From assembly GCF_030704305.1 (NCBI RefSeq), contig NZ_CP131935.1, forward strand, positions 4,588,001 through 4,652,000: a DNA stretch of 64,000 bases, read 5' to 3'. Shown here piece by piece: positions 47,250 to 56,569 of the stretch (positions are counted from its first letter, which is position 1; every line of letters begins with the position of its first letter). Made by a program: the position numbers and the translations under genes. Origin of the DNA: Massilia sp. R2A-15. Its GTDB lineage: Bacteria; Pseudomonadota; Gammaproteobacteria; Burkholderiales; Burkholderiaceae_D. The notes below the pieces were generated by a model. That model did no database searches, had not been told where the DNA came from, and saw only the letters and a program-made list of their open reading frames with translations.

Positions 47250-48536
47250 ATGAAGCGCACGAACTTCACAGCAGAGCGGGTAGCAAGCTTCAAGTGCGAG
47301 CCAGGAAAACAGCAAACTATTTTTTGGGATGGTAAAGCACCCGGTCTGGGCTTACGTGCGACGCGCACAGGCGCCAAGTCATATATCTTTGAAACGCGCT
47401 TGCATGGCAAGACCCTACGCTTGACCATCGGCGACCCGCGCACGTGGACAATAAGCAAGGCGCAGGCCGAGGCGACGCGCTACAAGACGCTGACCGACCA
47501 AGGGATCGATCCGCGCCGAGTCAGAGAGGAGATGCGCGCGGCCCAGATCAGCGCGGAACGGACAGCGCATGCTAACGCAAAGCGCGATGCGGTTACGCTC
47601 GGTGATATCTGGCGTGAATACGTCGCCGAGCGCGCGCCTCTGTGGTCGGCACATCATCTCTCCGCTCACCACAAAATTATCCAGCTCGGCGGTGAGAAAC
47701 GCACGCGGAGTCCTCGACTCACTGCGCCAGGGCCGCTTGCGCAATTTGCCACCATGCGAATGGTTGACATCACTACGGAGCGCGTAGAAGCATGGGCAAG
47801 GGCGGAGGTCGTTGCCCGGCCGTCGAGCGCTCGTCTGGCAATGAGACTGCTGAAGGCCTGCCTGAATTGGTGCTCCACTCACCCTACCTATGCGGCGGTC
47901 GTCACAACAAATCCGGCGAAAAGCAGTAAAGCGCGCGAAACTTTAGGAAAGTCAAAGGTCAAGAGCGACGTTCTGCAACGCCAGCAGCTTGGGGCGTGGT
48001 TCGACGCGGTGCGGCAGATTGGCAACCCGGTAATCAGCGCGTACTTGCAGTGCTTGCTTTTGACCGGCGCGCGCCGCGAGGAGATGGCAAAATTACGGTG
48101 GGTCGACGTCGATTTCCAGTGGAATAGTATGAAGCTGAGCGACAAGATCGAGGACTTCCGCATGGTTCCGTTGACGCCGTATGTCTCCTCCCTGCTGGGC
48201 ACTCTTCCCCGACGCAACGAGTGGGTATTCAGCAGTACTTGTTCCGAATCGGGCCGACTTGCCGAGCCGCGCATTGCGCACAACGAGGCTTTGGCTCGGG
48301 CGGGCTTGCCGCCGCTGACGCTGCATGGATTGCGTCGGTCATTCGCCAGTTTATGCGAATGGATTGAAACCCCAACGGGTATTTCTGCGCAGATTCAAGG
48401 GCACGCCCCTCAAGGCGTGCGTGAGCAAAATTATATTCGTCGCCCGCTCGATCTGCTGCGAATGTGGCACATCAAGATCGAAGCCTGGATGCTCGAAGAG
48501 GCGTGCACGGCATTCCCGCCGCTTCCAATCGGCTAG
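47250..48536 (+). CDS. int: Tyrosine-type site-specific integrase
   Basis: 428-aa P4/CP4-like integrase. N-terminal arm-binding domain (APGLGLRATRTGAKSYIFETRLHG, interrupted here), core-binding domain, then a catalytic domain with Arg275 (LLLTGARREEMAKLRW), His359-x-x-Arg362 (LHGLRRSFAS), His385 (IQGHAP) and nucleophile Tyr395 (NYIRRP). All catalytic residues present, so it could be active. Start ATG 47250 with GGGGGG upstream. The gene reads away from the att site, 173 nt from it. Confidence 0.95.
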   Translation: MKRTNFTAERVASFKCEPGKQQTIFWDGKAPGLGLRATRTGAKSYIFETRLHGKTLRLTIGDPRTWTISKAQAEATRYKTLTDQGIDPRRVREEMRAAQISAERTAHANAKRDAVTLGDIWREYVAERAPLWSAHHLSAHHKIIQLGGEKRTRSPRLTAPGPLAQFATMRMVDITTERVEAWARAEVVARPSSARLAMRLLKACLNWCSTHPTYAAVVTTNPAKSSKARETLGKSKVKSDVLQRQQLGAWFDAVRQIGNPVISAYLQCLLLTGARREEMAKLRWVDVDFQWNSMKLSDKIEDFRMVPLTPYVSSLLGTLPRRNEWVFSSTCSESGRLAEPRIAHNEALARAGLPPLTLHGLRRSFASLCEWIETPTGISAQIQGHAPQGVREQNYIRRPLDLLRMWHIKIEAWMLEEACTAFPPLPIG

Positions 48537-48671
48537 CGCATCGTCGCGGTTGAATGAGGCGGCCAGGCCGCGTGTCGCTGCGACACGACGTACTTCCTCT
48601 ATGACAAAGTCTTGTTTATGCCAACCGTTTTAAATGTGCCCATACTTTCTTGTCGGAAGACACTAAAGCCA

Positions 48672-48932
48672 TTACGGCGTCTTGCCCTTAGATGCGTCGG
48701 CATTCTGCAGAGCGCGCTCGATCACGGCGACCATCGCCAACATCGTCAGCATCGATTTGCCGGGCGCCGATGTCAGGTCGAGCTGGCCATAGTGCCACGA
48801 AACGGCAACTTCCTGCACGATCCACTTACAAGGCGCGGAGTGGGGGACATATCGCTGCGCTAATGCACGGCTCGCTGGAACAGCATCGTCATCGCTTGGC
48901 CGAAACCGGATCGCGGTTTCGGTTGGATCCAA
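48672..48932 (-). pseudogene. Fragment of a serine recombinase (resolvase/invertase family)
   Basis: The minus-strand reading contains VAVSWHYGQLDLTSAPGKSM followed by LTMLAMVAVIER, which matches the end of the catalytic domain of Tn3-type resolvases. The sequence then diverges (ALQNADASKGKTP) where ERDLLIERT would be expected, and no N-terminal catalytic serine or C-terminal helix-turn-helix is present. A relic. Confidence 0.55.
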
Positions 48933-49180
48933 GGCAAGCGAGCCGATGAGGAAAGCGGTTGCAGGTCAGGCATCCCTTGGGTGACGAACTGCGCAACTCG
49001 CCAAATCGTTCGCCACTTTCTCGTCACGAATGTGACACCGTGCATTTCAGGCTGTTCGATTCGACTGCATAGGAAAGTCCGACGCGCGCCATCACTAACT
49101 TCCGTGAAGCGAGTTTCATTGCAATTATGTTGGTCCGCCGTTTCTGTGCTTTTCGTTGCTCATTCAATTGTAGGCACGCC

Positions 49181-49282
49181 GGGGCGAGTGGGGCAGGTTT
49201 CCCCCTGTTTTTAAGACTTCTCCTTGCAGAAAAATGTAGGGGGAGTTTATGAAAACCGGCATAAATCTGCCCCACTCGCCCC
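49181..49282. repeat. 16-bp perfect inverted repeat downstream of the primase-helicase gene
   Basis: Arms GGGGCGAGTGGGGCAG (49181-49196) and CTGCCCCACTCGCCCC (49267-49282), 70 nt apart, ending 20 nt from the primase stop. Related GAGTGGGG/GAGTGGGCAG words recur at 52342-52371. Could be replication-origin iterons recognised by the primase-helicase, as P4-type elements have an origin near that gene, or a terminator. Confidence 0.6.
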
Positions 49283-49301
49283 AATTGTTTTACTGACGTA
49301 G

Positions 49302-51677
49302 TTAAAAACCTTCGGACGCGCGCAAATACGCCTCTGTAGTCGTGTGCTGCGAATGCACCAACCTCACTCCCAGCCACAGCCGCGTGCCGTGGGATTTACG
49401 CTCCTTCAGGCCACGTTCGCTCAGGCGGCGGCTCAAGGTGATTTCGCTCGCTGGGCGCAATCCGTTATCGACGCTCCAGGCCTTACAGTTGCGGTATAAG
49501 TCGGCTTTAGTCGTTTCGCTATCCGGCGCGGAAACGGTGCACTCCTCCAGCCAGCGACCAATGAGATCCTGGTCATTTTGGTACTCGGCCGTCGCGTGGA
49601 GGATCGCTTGCGGCGTGTCGGTCAGAGCATTTTTTTTCCAGGCGATGCACCCCTCCAGCATCCACGCCAAGATGTGCGGCGCTTCTGCCTTAAGCGTGAC
49701 GAGCAGGTGTGGGTCGCGCTCGGCGGGTGAAAATGTACGTGTAAAAGGCACCAGCCGGACCCGCCGCCAGATGCCGTTGTCGTTGCCGCGCACAACAGGC
49801 TTGTGATTGCCGCACATAATCAATTTAAAACCAGGTGTGAACTGAACAGGAGCCGCATACAACTGGCGTACCGCCATGCTGTCGCCGCTGACCAGGCTCT
49901 TCACCAGCGATTCTGCCAAGGCCGTGTTGTCCTCAGTTTCCGAACACATGACCAAACGGGCGCCGATCAAAGCGGCCAAGTCCGGGGTTGCGCTACCAGC
50001 CTGGCGTTTCGACTCTGAGAGTGTTTCGGAAGCGATTGCACGCGCATAGTCGCCCATCACATGCTTGAGCAGTTCGACAAACACGGACTTTCCATTGGCG
50101 CCATGACCGAAGCAAAACAAGAACAGGTGTTCCTGCGTCGAGCCAGTGAGCAGGTATCCGCAGAAGCGTTGCAACCAGTCGATGAATTCTTGATCACCCT
50201 CGAAAACCTGATCGAGGAACTGCATCCAGCGAACCGCCAAGGCGGCATCTCCAATATTCGTCACCGCCAGGCTCTTGGTCACGTAGTCAAACGGCGTAGC
50301 TGCGCGATAGCTGCCATTGCGGAGGTCGACTACCTGCCGCGCTTCGTCGAAACCAACGAGGTTTGGGTCAGCGTCAAGGCTCGAAAGCGGAAGACGAACC
50401 TGCGCGAAGTCGGAGAGCAAGGCAACGGCTGCGTTAATGACGCGGCTCTCTTGGCTTTTGCGCGCCCACTTTGCGAAATGCTCTGCGTCGGTCAGGTATT
50501 CAGTTCCCTCGCCATAGATGGAAGGCGGCAGGTGGGCAGCGAGCGTGCGCAAGCCCGAACCGTCGTCCCAGTGCCAGGCACCTCCATACCATGAGACCCA
50601 CAACCGCGCATCGTAAACATAGCGCAGGCGTTCACCGTTGGTATCGAACAAGCGCAGGGCGTTTCCGAACTCGGTGAGCGGACGCGAATCGCGGGTGCCA
50701 TCGCGGGCATCGCAAGACGGCAGCAGCGGCTCCATGAATGGAACCACCGCACGATCGGACCCATCGAACACAGCCGATAACTGGCGGCGTACCTCGTCCA
50801 GTCCTTCGTGCAAGTGCAAGTCGTTAAAATCACCACGGTCGCGACCATCGGCGAAAGTGGGCAACTGAACGTTCGCGGGAGCGCCGGCAGCCGCGGCAGC
50901 TTGAGCGTACTCCAGTCCTTTTCCATGCGTGTCCAAGTCTCCTGCGACTTGCAGCGGCGAATCAGGAAAATGACGGCGCAAGTCGGCGGCAACGTCATCC
51001 AGGTTACTGCCGGAAAAACAGACGACGACGCATTCTCCGGTCGCTTCGTGGATGCTGCACCCGGTCGCCCAACCTTCCGCCAGTGTCAGGGGCGCGCCGT
51101 TCGCCGGCGCTCCCAGGACCAGCCGCCCACCCTTGAGTTTCGCGTGACGCAGGAAGCGCTTTTGACCGTCCGCACTGATGAACTGCACGCTTTGAACAGC
51201 CCCATTACGGTCATAGACCGGCAACAAAATGGCGTTATTGCGGTCTTGGAAGGCAGCGAAAGGCTTTATACCTTTGCGGACGACATATGGATGCGCCGGA
51301 TCGATTTCACCCGAGGTGCTCAGGATGCTAATGGCACCCTCTGCGGCGATTGCGTAATCTTTGTCGCGCTCAATTTCTGCCAACTGACGCGCTTTCGCAG
51401 CCTTAGCACGGATACCCTGCTGCGCCGCTTTAGTCGGCGGGGGCGTATTGCTGTCGCGCTGCTGCCACACGAACTTCGTGCCATCGCGGTTGCAGCCGAA
51501 GGCCGCGCCTTTGCCATCGGAAAAGACCTTGCACCATCCCGCCAGATCGTTAGCGTTATCGTTCGTCGGAAAACGAACCATAACGCCCGGCGCGATCATG
51601 CGGGAAGGGTATGTAAACCCAAAATGTGCGAAGGCCTCCTGCAACGTCGAGCAAAAAATCACTTCATTTTTTTTCAT
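49302..51677 (-). CDS. P4-type primase-helicase
   Basis: 791-aa replication protein. N-terminal zinc/primase-like part, then a Toprim-like segment (LTLAEGWATGCSIHEATGE.. VAGDLDTHGKG), then a D5/superfamily-3 helicase: YLLTGSTQEHLFLFCFGHG, Walker A GHGANGKS (about 523-530), ARLVMCSETEDN, and FKLIMCGNHKPVVRG as sensor/arginine region. Architecture is that of phage P4 alpha-like and plasmid primases. Gene is last in a leftward run with two small genes upstream (stop/start adjacency at 51677/51678). Confidence 0.92.
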   Translation of the reverse strand: MKKNEVIFCSTLQEAFAHFGFTYPSRMIAPGVMVRFPTNDNANDLAGWCKVFSDGKGAAFGCNRDGTKFVWQQRDSNTPPPTKAAQQGIRAKAAKARQLAEIERDKDYAIAAEGAISILSTSGEIDPAHPYVVRKGIKPFAAFQDRNNAILLPVYDRNGAVQSVQFISADGQKRFLRHAKLKGGRLVLGAPANGAPLTLAEGWATGCSIHEATGECVVVCFSGSNLDDVAADLRRHFPDSPLQVAGDLDTHGKGLEYAQAAAAAGAPANVQLPTFADGRDRGDFNDLHLHEGLDEVRRQLSAVFDGSDRAVVPFMEPLLPSCDARDGTRDSRPLTEFGNALRLFDTNGERLRYVYDARLWVSWYGGAWHWDDGSGLRTLAAHLPPSIYGEGTEYLTDAEHFAKWARKSQESRVINAAVALLSDFAQVRLPLSSLDADPNLVGFDEARQVVDLRNGSYRAATPFDYVTKSLAVTNIGDAALAVRWMQFLDQVFEGDQEFIDWLQRFCGYLLTGSTQEHLFLFCFGHGANGKSVFVELLKHVMGDYARAIASETLSESKRQAGSATPDLAALIGARLVMCSETEDNTALAESLVKSLVSGDSMAVRQLYAAPVQFTPGFKLIMCGNHKPVVRGNDNGIWRRVRLVPFTRTFSPAERDPHLLVTLKAEAPHILAWMLEGCIAWKKNALTDTPQAILHATAEYQNDQDLIGRWLEECTVSAPDSETTKADLYRNCKAWSVDNGLRPASEITLSRRLSERGLKERKSHGTRLWLGVRLVHSQHTTTEAYLRASEGF

Positions 51678-52043
51678 TTAGTTGCTCCCCGCCGAACGCT
51701 TGAGTTTGCGTTGCCAGGCAGTGATTTTGCGGCAATCCTCGGACGTGAACGCGTAAACGCCAAAGCGGATCGGAAAGCCATCGCGGTCAATCCCCGGCAC
51801 GACACGGCAAGGAGCGCTCAAACCCAAGGCGCGCAAGTCGGCCATCAGGTCTGGCCCATTCGATGCGCCCGAAATGGAGTCGATTTCCTCGCGCCGGCGC
51901 GGGCGGATCATCAAGGCGTGGATCACACGCAGGTGGCGAGGATTGGTCGTGCCGGTGAATTTGGCGGCTGCTTTGCTTGCGGCTGAACCTTCGGAGTCGC
52001 CGAGGTCCAATTCTGCAATCAGGGGGAGCTGGGCGTGCGCCAT
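51678..52043 (-). CDS. Hypothetical protein of the replication module, 121 aa
   Basis: Sits between the primase-helicase and the small DNA-binding gene with one-base spacing on both sides, so clearly in the same operon. Contains RHLRVIHALMIRPRRREEIDSISGASN and PDLMADLRALGL, resembling a winged-helix DNA-binding segment, and ends KLKRSAGSN. Similar small proteins accompany P4-type primases; exact role unknown. Confidence 0.75.
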   Translation of the reverse strand: MAHAQLPLIAELDLGDSEGSAASKAAAKFTGTTNPRHLRVIHALMIRPRRREEIDSISGASNGPDLMADLRALGLSAPCRVVPGIDRDGFPIRFGVYAFTSEDCRKITAWQRKLKRSAGSN

Positions 52044-52285
52044 TAGCGCCCCCCGTTCAGCAAGCGCTTGATATCAGCCACCGACCACGCCAGGCGGCCA
52101 TTGATGCGCACTGGGCGCAGCGGACCGTTCTCAAGGCAGGCCCAGGAGCGCAGAGTCTGAGCGGCGCGGGTCAGGTAAAAGGCCGCACAAGCAGTGCTGA
52201 CGTGCGTGCGCGTCTGCTGCTCGAGCGCTGGGAAATCATACGGACGACGCTGATCGCCAGTCGTTTTAGTTTTTGGCTTGCCCAT
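52043..52285 (-). CDS. AlpA/excisionase-like small DNA-binding protein
   Basis: 80 aa. The second half (STACAAFYLTRAAQTLRSWA ... RINGRLAWSVADIKRLL) is a helix-turn-helix of the MerR/AlpA type: 'tail' RPVRINGRLAW then an Asp-Ile-Lys helix. In P4-like elements such proteins regulate excision or the integrase. First gene of the replication operon; overlaps the next by one base. Confidence 0.75.
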   Translation of the reverse strand: MGKPKTKTTGDQRRPYDFPALEQQTRTHVSTACAAFYLTRAAQTLRSWACLENGPLRPVRINGRLAWSVADIKRLLNGGR

Positions 52286-52341
52286 TTTGAATCACCTTTC
52301 ATATTTCTACGTTGAAGATGATTCATTTGAAACTCGGGTGT

Positions 52342-52383
52342 GAGTGGGGCTGCAAGAGTGGGCAGGTGGGGTATTTTTACCCC
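52342..52383. repeat. GAGTGGGG direct words and hairpin upstream of the replication operon
   Basis: GAGTGGGGCTG (52342-52352) and GAGTGGGCAGGTGGGG (52356-52371) repeat the core of the inverted repeat at 49181. They run into a perfect hairpin GGGGTA-TTTT-TACCCC (52368-52383) just beyond the 3' end of the 423-aa gene. Candidate protein-binding sites controlling the replication operon, or a terminator. Confidence 0.5.
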
Positions 52384-52397
52384 CCCTCGGGTTTTGT

Positions 52398-53669
52398 TTA
52401 CCGCCCGCTGGAGTATTTGTCGTGATCCGCCATCCTGACTCGTCGTTGTTTGACGGCTTGCTGCCAAGCCTCATTGAACGGATAAACCCCCGCCCCGAAC
52501 AGTTCCGGCGCCTCGGCCTTGCATTTTTGCCGAATCTTTCCCTTGCCACCTTTCGGAATTTTCATTGGTGCATAGCCGAGTGAATTGACCGTATTTTCGA
52601 TAAAGCGCAGTTGTTTCTCTCTCCTCGTTAAGCCTGCAGGGGTAGGCCCTGAATGCTCTGAACAATCGTCCGGAGGTTTGATAGTAGCTTCCGCCGTGAG
52701 AATGGCGTCTGGTCGCGTAGCGGACGCGGAGAGCGACGCAGCCTCACCACTTCCGACAGGTGCATCGGCGGCCGCAATTCCTAAATGTCCCTGTTCGACT
52801 GCGCCACAGGACGGTATTGATAATGCGGGCACGGCATTCATTCCGTTGGCGGCGGATGTAATGACGTTTCGGGTCAAATTCGCCACGAACGACGCGAGGT
52901 ATTCGCCACGGACGACGAGATTAGAATCGAGGGGGAAGTCGCTTGCAGGCATGTACTTCCGCAGAGTCAGCGTCTTCGTTTCGTGTTGCAAATACGCGTG
53001 GCGATAGCGTTCCTCCGCCGCTAGGTACTCAATTGCCTGATCTGCAGAAAAATTGTTGTCTTCGATGTAGTCACGCAGGCTGGCGGAACGCGCGATTTGC
53101 CGCTCCTTGAACACCACTTCGTCAAAGGGTTGCAACAATTGAAAGACCTTCCGGCCGCGCCCTTCGACGTAAATGCCCTTGTCGAATGCGTGGCTCGCCG
53201 GTTGGTGACCGACCAGGGCCTGGTAAATGGCGTCTACCATCCGCCGTCCATCGCTGCGCAGAATGAGATCGACGACATCTACTAGACAAATGACATCGGT
53301 CTCGACGACGAGTCCGATTGTTTCTTCGCAATCGTCGTCTGCAGGCGAGAATTCACTCGCAACTTGACCGGAGGCTGGCGACGAAAGAGTAATACACTCC
53401 GCCCCACGGAATACCCGGAATTCTACTTCGAGATCCTGCGTTTCTTCCGCGCACTCGGCGATGAAAGTAAGCGATTCTTCCTCGCTCGGCAATCGAAACC
53501 CGGCACGCGCCTTGGTAGGCGTGATGAGACGCAATGAGAGCTTCAAATGTCCGTCGAGCGCACAACGGATGACGTCGGCCACATGAACCGGACGCCCGGT
53601 CGCGTTGGTCAGGATTTGCGCAGCCTCTTCAACCCCGAACCATTTCCTCAGTCTCTGCAATCCATCCAT
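52398..53669 (-). CDS. Hypothetical island protein, 423 aa
   Basis: Acidic N-terminal half starting MDGLQRLRKWFGVEEAAQIL (helix-turn-helix-like) and a basic C-terminal end: RREKQLRFIENTVNSLGYAP, PMKIPKGGKGKIRQKCKAEA, then PFNEAWQQAVK. The C-terminal segment resembles that of many 'hypothetical' proteins on Proteobacterial islands. Regular GC3 pattern. No catalytic motif recognised. Same direction as the replication operon, 113 nt upstream. Confidence 0.8.
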   Translation of the reverse strand: MDGLQRLRKWFGVEEAAQILTNATGRPVHVADVIRCALDGHLKLSLRLITPTKARAGFRLPSEEESLTFIAECAEETQDLEVEFRVFRGAECITLSSPASGQVASEFSPADDDCEETIGLVVETDVICLVDVVDLILRSDGRRMVDAIYQALVGHQPASHAFDKGIYVEGRGRKVFQLLQPFDEVVFKERQIARSASLRDYIEDNNFSADQAIEYLAAEERYRHAYLQHETKTLTLRKYMPASDFPLDSNLVVRGEYLASFVANLTRNVITSAANGMNAVPALSIPSCGAVEQGHLGIAAADAPVGSGEAASLSASATRPDAILTAEATIKPPDDCSEHSGPTPAGLTRREKQLRFIENTVNSLGYAPMKIPKGGKGKIRQKCKAEAPELFGAGVYPFNEAWQQAVKQRRVRMADHDKYSSGR

Positions 53670-54213
53670 TTCGAACTTTCGATGTCTATGGAAGACAAAT
53701 TTTCACAGGAACGACAACCATCGCCGCGAGAGTTAAAGTCGACGGGAGGCGCTTCGGTTACGCATCTCTTACGAAGAAAATCTGCGAGTCGCTAAAGCGG
53801 ACAGAGAGTCGTCTCGGTTATTTTTCGCACTAAAGTTCCGAATGTCGTTTCCAATTGCCTGCCTCACGGTGTAGTGCGAATCCAACCACCGCCAGAGCAT
53901 GGGCCTTTCGGCGCGCAACCAATAGAAGTTGCGACAGATGCTCGTTTTTGCATGCATTCCTCATTTGCGGCGACTCGATGGCTAACGGCGAGCGCAGGAT
54001 TGTCGAGTTGTGGCCGCGCGTCCCTGCTAGGCCACTAACAGCACCTCGCCGGCCTTGCCGAAGCCGTAGCGAGGTCTAGGACCGGCTCGGCCGCCATTGC
54101 CGTCTGAAGCGTGTTAAATACGGCCGACGCCGAGCCAAGGTCGAGGAAGTGGGCAGACGTGCATGCCGAAAATACTGCAAACCCTGCTGTTCCGCCCGAC
54201 CTTTGCAATTTGA
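53670..54213. other. Gap with no recognisable gene
   Basis: 544 nt between two leftward genes. Short open frames are below background and lack ribosome sites. The stretch 53990-54110 has some coding-like GC-rich sequence but is interrupted by stops in all frames; probably decayed DNA plus the promoter region of the 423-aa gene. Confidence 0.5.
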
Positions 54214-54594
54214 TTATTGGGCGACGCTCTGCCCGGCATGATGGCGGCGGCCCAAGGACATTGCGGCCTCCATTGCTTCCATTACGTTAACGAGCATCGA
54301 AGCAAACTCAGGGATGCTGTCATCCATTTGCGCGAAGTGTTCACCGATCATCCGCGCGATCCCCAGACACAACCGTTCCGCGGAGTTATCGTAGCCACCG
54401 TGCCAATTGCCGTTGGAGCAGGGAGCCAGCTTAGCGGCGACCGCACGGATCAGGTGAAAACTTTCCTCATGGATTATCGGTCCCAGCTTTAAATCAGCCC
54501 ACGCTTCCACGCGCTCCCGCGTGACTTCCCAGTCTTCGTCGCCAGAATACTTGGCATTCAATGCAAGACAATCATATGACATAAATTTTTCCAT
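54214..54594 (-). CDS. Hypothetical protein, 126 aa
   Basis: Starts at ATG 54594 (or ATG 54582, behind GGA). Contains SYDCLALNAKYSGDEDWEVT, WADLKLGPIIHEESFHLIRA and a helical C-terminus with EFASMLVNVMEAMEAAMSLG. No family recognised; no signal peptide. Its upstream region is strongly AT-rich, unlike the rest of the window. Confidence 0.6.
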   Translation of the reverse strand: MEKFMSYDCLALNAKYSGDEDWEVTRERVEAWADLKLGPIIHEESFHLIRAVAAKLAPCSNGNWHGGYDNSAERLCLGIARMIGEHFAQMDDSIPEFASMLVNVMEAMEAAMSLGRRHHAGQSVAQ

Positions 54595-54673
54595 GTTCGT
54601 TCTCGTATGTGTTGGGAGGAATAATTTTAGGCAGCGAACTGTCATGAGATCAACAAATTATTTTCCGTATTTA

Positions 54674-54700
54674 ATTCTGAGATTTAAGTTTTCTCAGAAT
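54674..54700. repeat. Perfect inverted repeat in an AT-rich stretch
   Basis: ATTCTGAGA / TCTCAGAAT (9 bp) with a 9-nt loop. It lies inside about 250 nt (54590-54840) of AT-rich DNA containing T and A runs (e.g. TTTTTTTAATAAAATT), upstream of the 126-aa gene. Could be an operator, or a DNA-unwinding/binding region. Confidence 0.5.
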
Positions 54701-54840
54701 ATTTGCTACCCACAACGGTACGCGACCGAGCGAGCGAAGAAAAATTCGTTGCGATCTAAATTTGATCTTTTTTTAATAAAATTACAACAAATCTGGTATT
54801 TATACATTTTTTACGCGGTTGTTTTTTAGCGATAGTCCGT

Positions 54841-55311
54841 GTTAAGCCTTCGGCCTATCGTCCCTGATTGTCCAGGCTTCGCCGTGGGATGCGTTCGGTG
54901 CTGCCAGCAATTGCGCGCAGGTACCTGTTGTCTTCCATCGGCTTCTTTAACTGGTCCTCGGCGTCGATCACCCGACAGGTTGTTCTCGTAGCCCGCCAGC
55001 GACGGCGAAGCTGGCCTTCACGCCGTCCGGTTCATCGCATAGGTGACGGCGTTTTCCCTCGCGAAGCTCGTCCAACTCGGCGAGGGGGGGGCGGCACGGT
55101 TGGCCAAGCCTGTGGAGTGGGGGTACGGCCGCCTTCATCTCGCGCGACACCCCCTTCATCGCCGCCAAGCCGCCGCGGTCGATGGCGGCGATTAAGTCGG
55201 TCGGCTTGGCGAACGCCGATCTATCAACCCACAGCCGAGCGGGCTGGCATTGCCTGGCAGCGCGGCGGCGTCGAACTGTACTCGACCGCGCCCGCACCAT
55301 CGCCGCGCGCT
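54841..55311. other. Decayed GC-rich sequence
   Basis: No intact gene. Minus-strand 54968-55300 has an open frame with a coding-like stretch (KPTDLIAAIDRGGLAAMKGV) but an Arg-rich implausible start; + strand frames are broken. Interpreted as gene remnants preceding the degenerate repeat copy. Confidence 0.45.
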
Positions 55312-56219
55312 TGCGCCTGAAGGGACTGCTCTAATGGCCGGCGACTGGAGCAAGATGCGCAGCAACCTGTGGACCGATGCATTCCTTGGCCGGCTGTGGG
55401 ACCTGTCCGGCTAGGCGGAGCCGATGGTGATCCGCCAGCCGGTACTGGCTGGGGAACACCGCCTACCAATATACCGATGACGGTTTCATACCGGGCCTGT
55501 CGGCAGCCGCGATTGACCGCAAGCGCGGCGAGGACGGGATGGGCGAGGAGCTGCTGGCGGTCGGCTGCATCGAGCTGGCGGCCGCGCTTCTTGGCAGCGA
55601 GGGAAACGCCAGCGGAATCAGGAACACCACTTTGATGAACACAACGGCACATCGGCCACGAAACGCCTGATAACGGCCATGCGGGCAACGAACAACCGCC
55701 AGATCGCGCCTGTTGAAACGCCGCCAGCGTTACAACTCGAGCACCCCAGCGTTACGCGCTGTGCAAGCAACACCGCGTCGCCTTCCAAGCGGTCGAAAGG
55801 CCGGGCTGGTGACGAAGGCCGCCCCCAAAATCTGGATGATCGAGAACCAGCTCGGCAAGCGCAACACGTCCGACTTTCGGCGCGTCGCCCTGACGCTCAA
55901 GTTGAAGCCACTGATCGAGCTGCGCGCGCATGAACGCATGTTGGCTGGCAAGGCGGCGCCGGCAAACCCTGTGTTGAATTCAACACAGGGTACAGGCAAG
56001 ACGCACGACCGCACTGGCCAAGGCTGCCGGCGTCGGGCAAGAAACCGTGCGCAAGGTCGAACAGATCATCGCCAAGGCAACGCCCGAAGTGGTAGTGCAG
56101 ATACGCGGCGGCGGGCTGTCGATCAACGAGGATAGCAACGACGGTGGCGCCGGCAAAGTTGGTCGAGCCGCGTCAAGCTGGTTGAGCAGCCCCGCCCCCG
56201 CCGAGGGACGCCAGGCGCC
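55312..56219 (+). pseudogene. Degenerate direct repeat, copy 1: remnants of phage-like and ParB/KorB-like genes
   Basis: First part, from ATG 55334, reads MAGDWSKMRSNLWTDAFLGR and stops after 26 codons; continuation in other frames reads GLSAAAIDRKRGEDGMGEEL. This resembles phage replication-associated proteins that begin MAGDWIKMR. Later, another frame reads KIWMIENQLGKRNTSDFRRV then LKLKPLIELRAHERMLAGKA and STQGTGKTHD, a helix-turn-helix/ParB-like tail, before a frameshift. The segment matches 61781-62689 along its whole length. Confidence 0.7.
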
Positions 56220-56569
56220 CCCCCGACCATGCCGGCCCGCGACGAGCATATGGCCGGATCGGATGCGTAGACGTTGCAGACCGGCTCCCCCGCCTGCCTT
56301 GGTCAGGCACGTAGCAAAGGAGCGGTCCGCGGTGGCGAGAACCCCCGCCAGCCGGACTCGGTGCGGCGGCACGTCGCAGACCTGATGGCCACACTGACGC
56401 ACCAAAAACGGCTGCCGGCGCTCGATTAAATTAGGCCGGCTTTGCCAACCCCGCGGCCGAGCACAAGACCACTTACTATCAGAAAAGCCTGAGAGTTAGA
56501 AAAGCTAAATTGTCTTGATGCATCATTCCAAATATACTGTTCTGCCCGATTCCGATTAGGAGGCTTTCC

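Larger units (their letters stand above)
48537..49301. other. Region between integrase and primase: resolvase relic and inverted repeat
   Basis: 765 nt without an intact gene. It contains a degenerate serine-recombinase fragment (48672-48932, listed separately) and a perfect 16-bp inverted repeat (49181-49282). From 49060 to 49180 nothing is recognised. Confidence 0.6.

Noticed and set aside
50808..51986. 392-codon + frame opposite the primase-helicase
   Set aside because: Antisense shadow; the minus strand has Walker motifs and family length.
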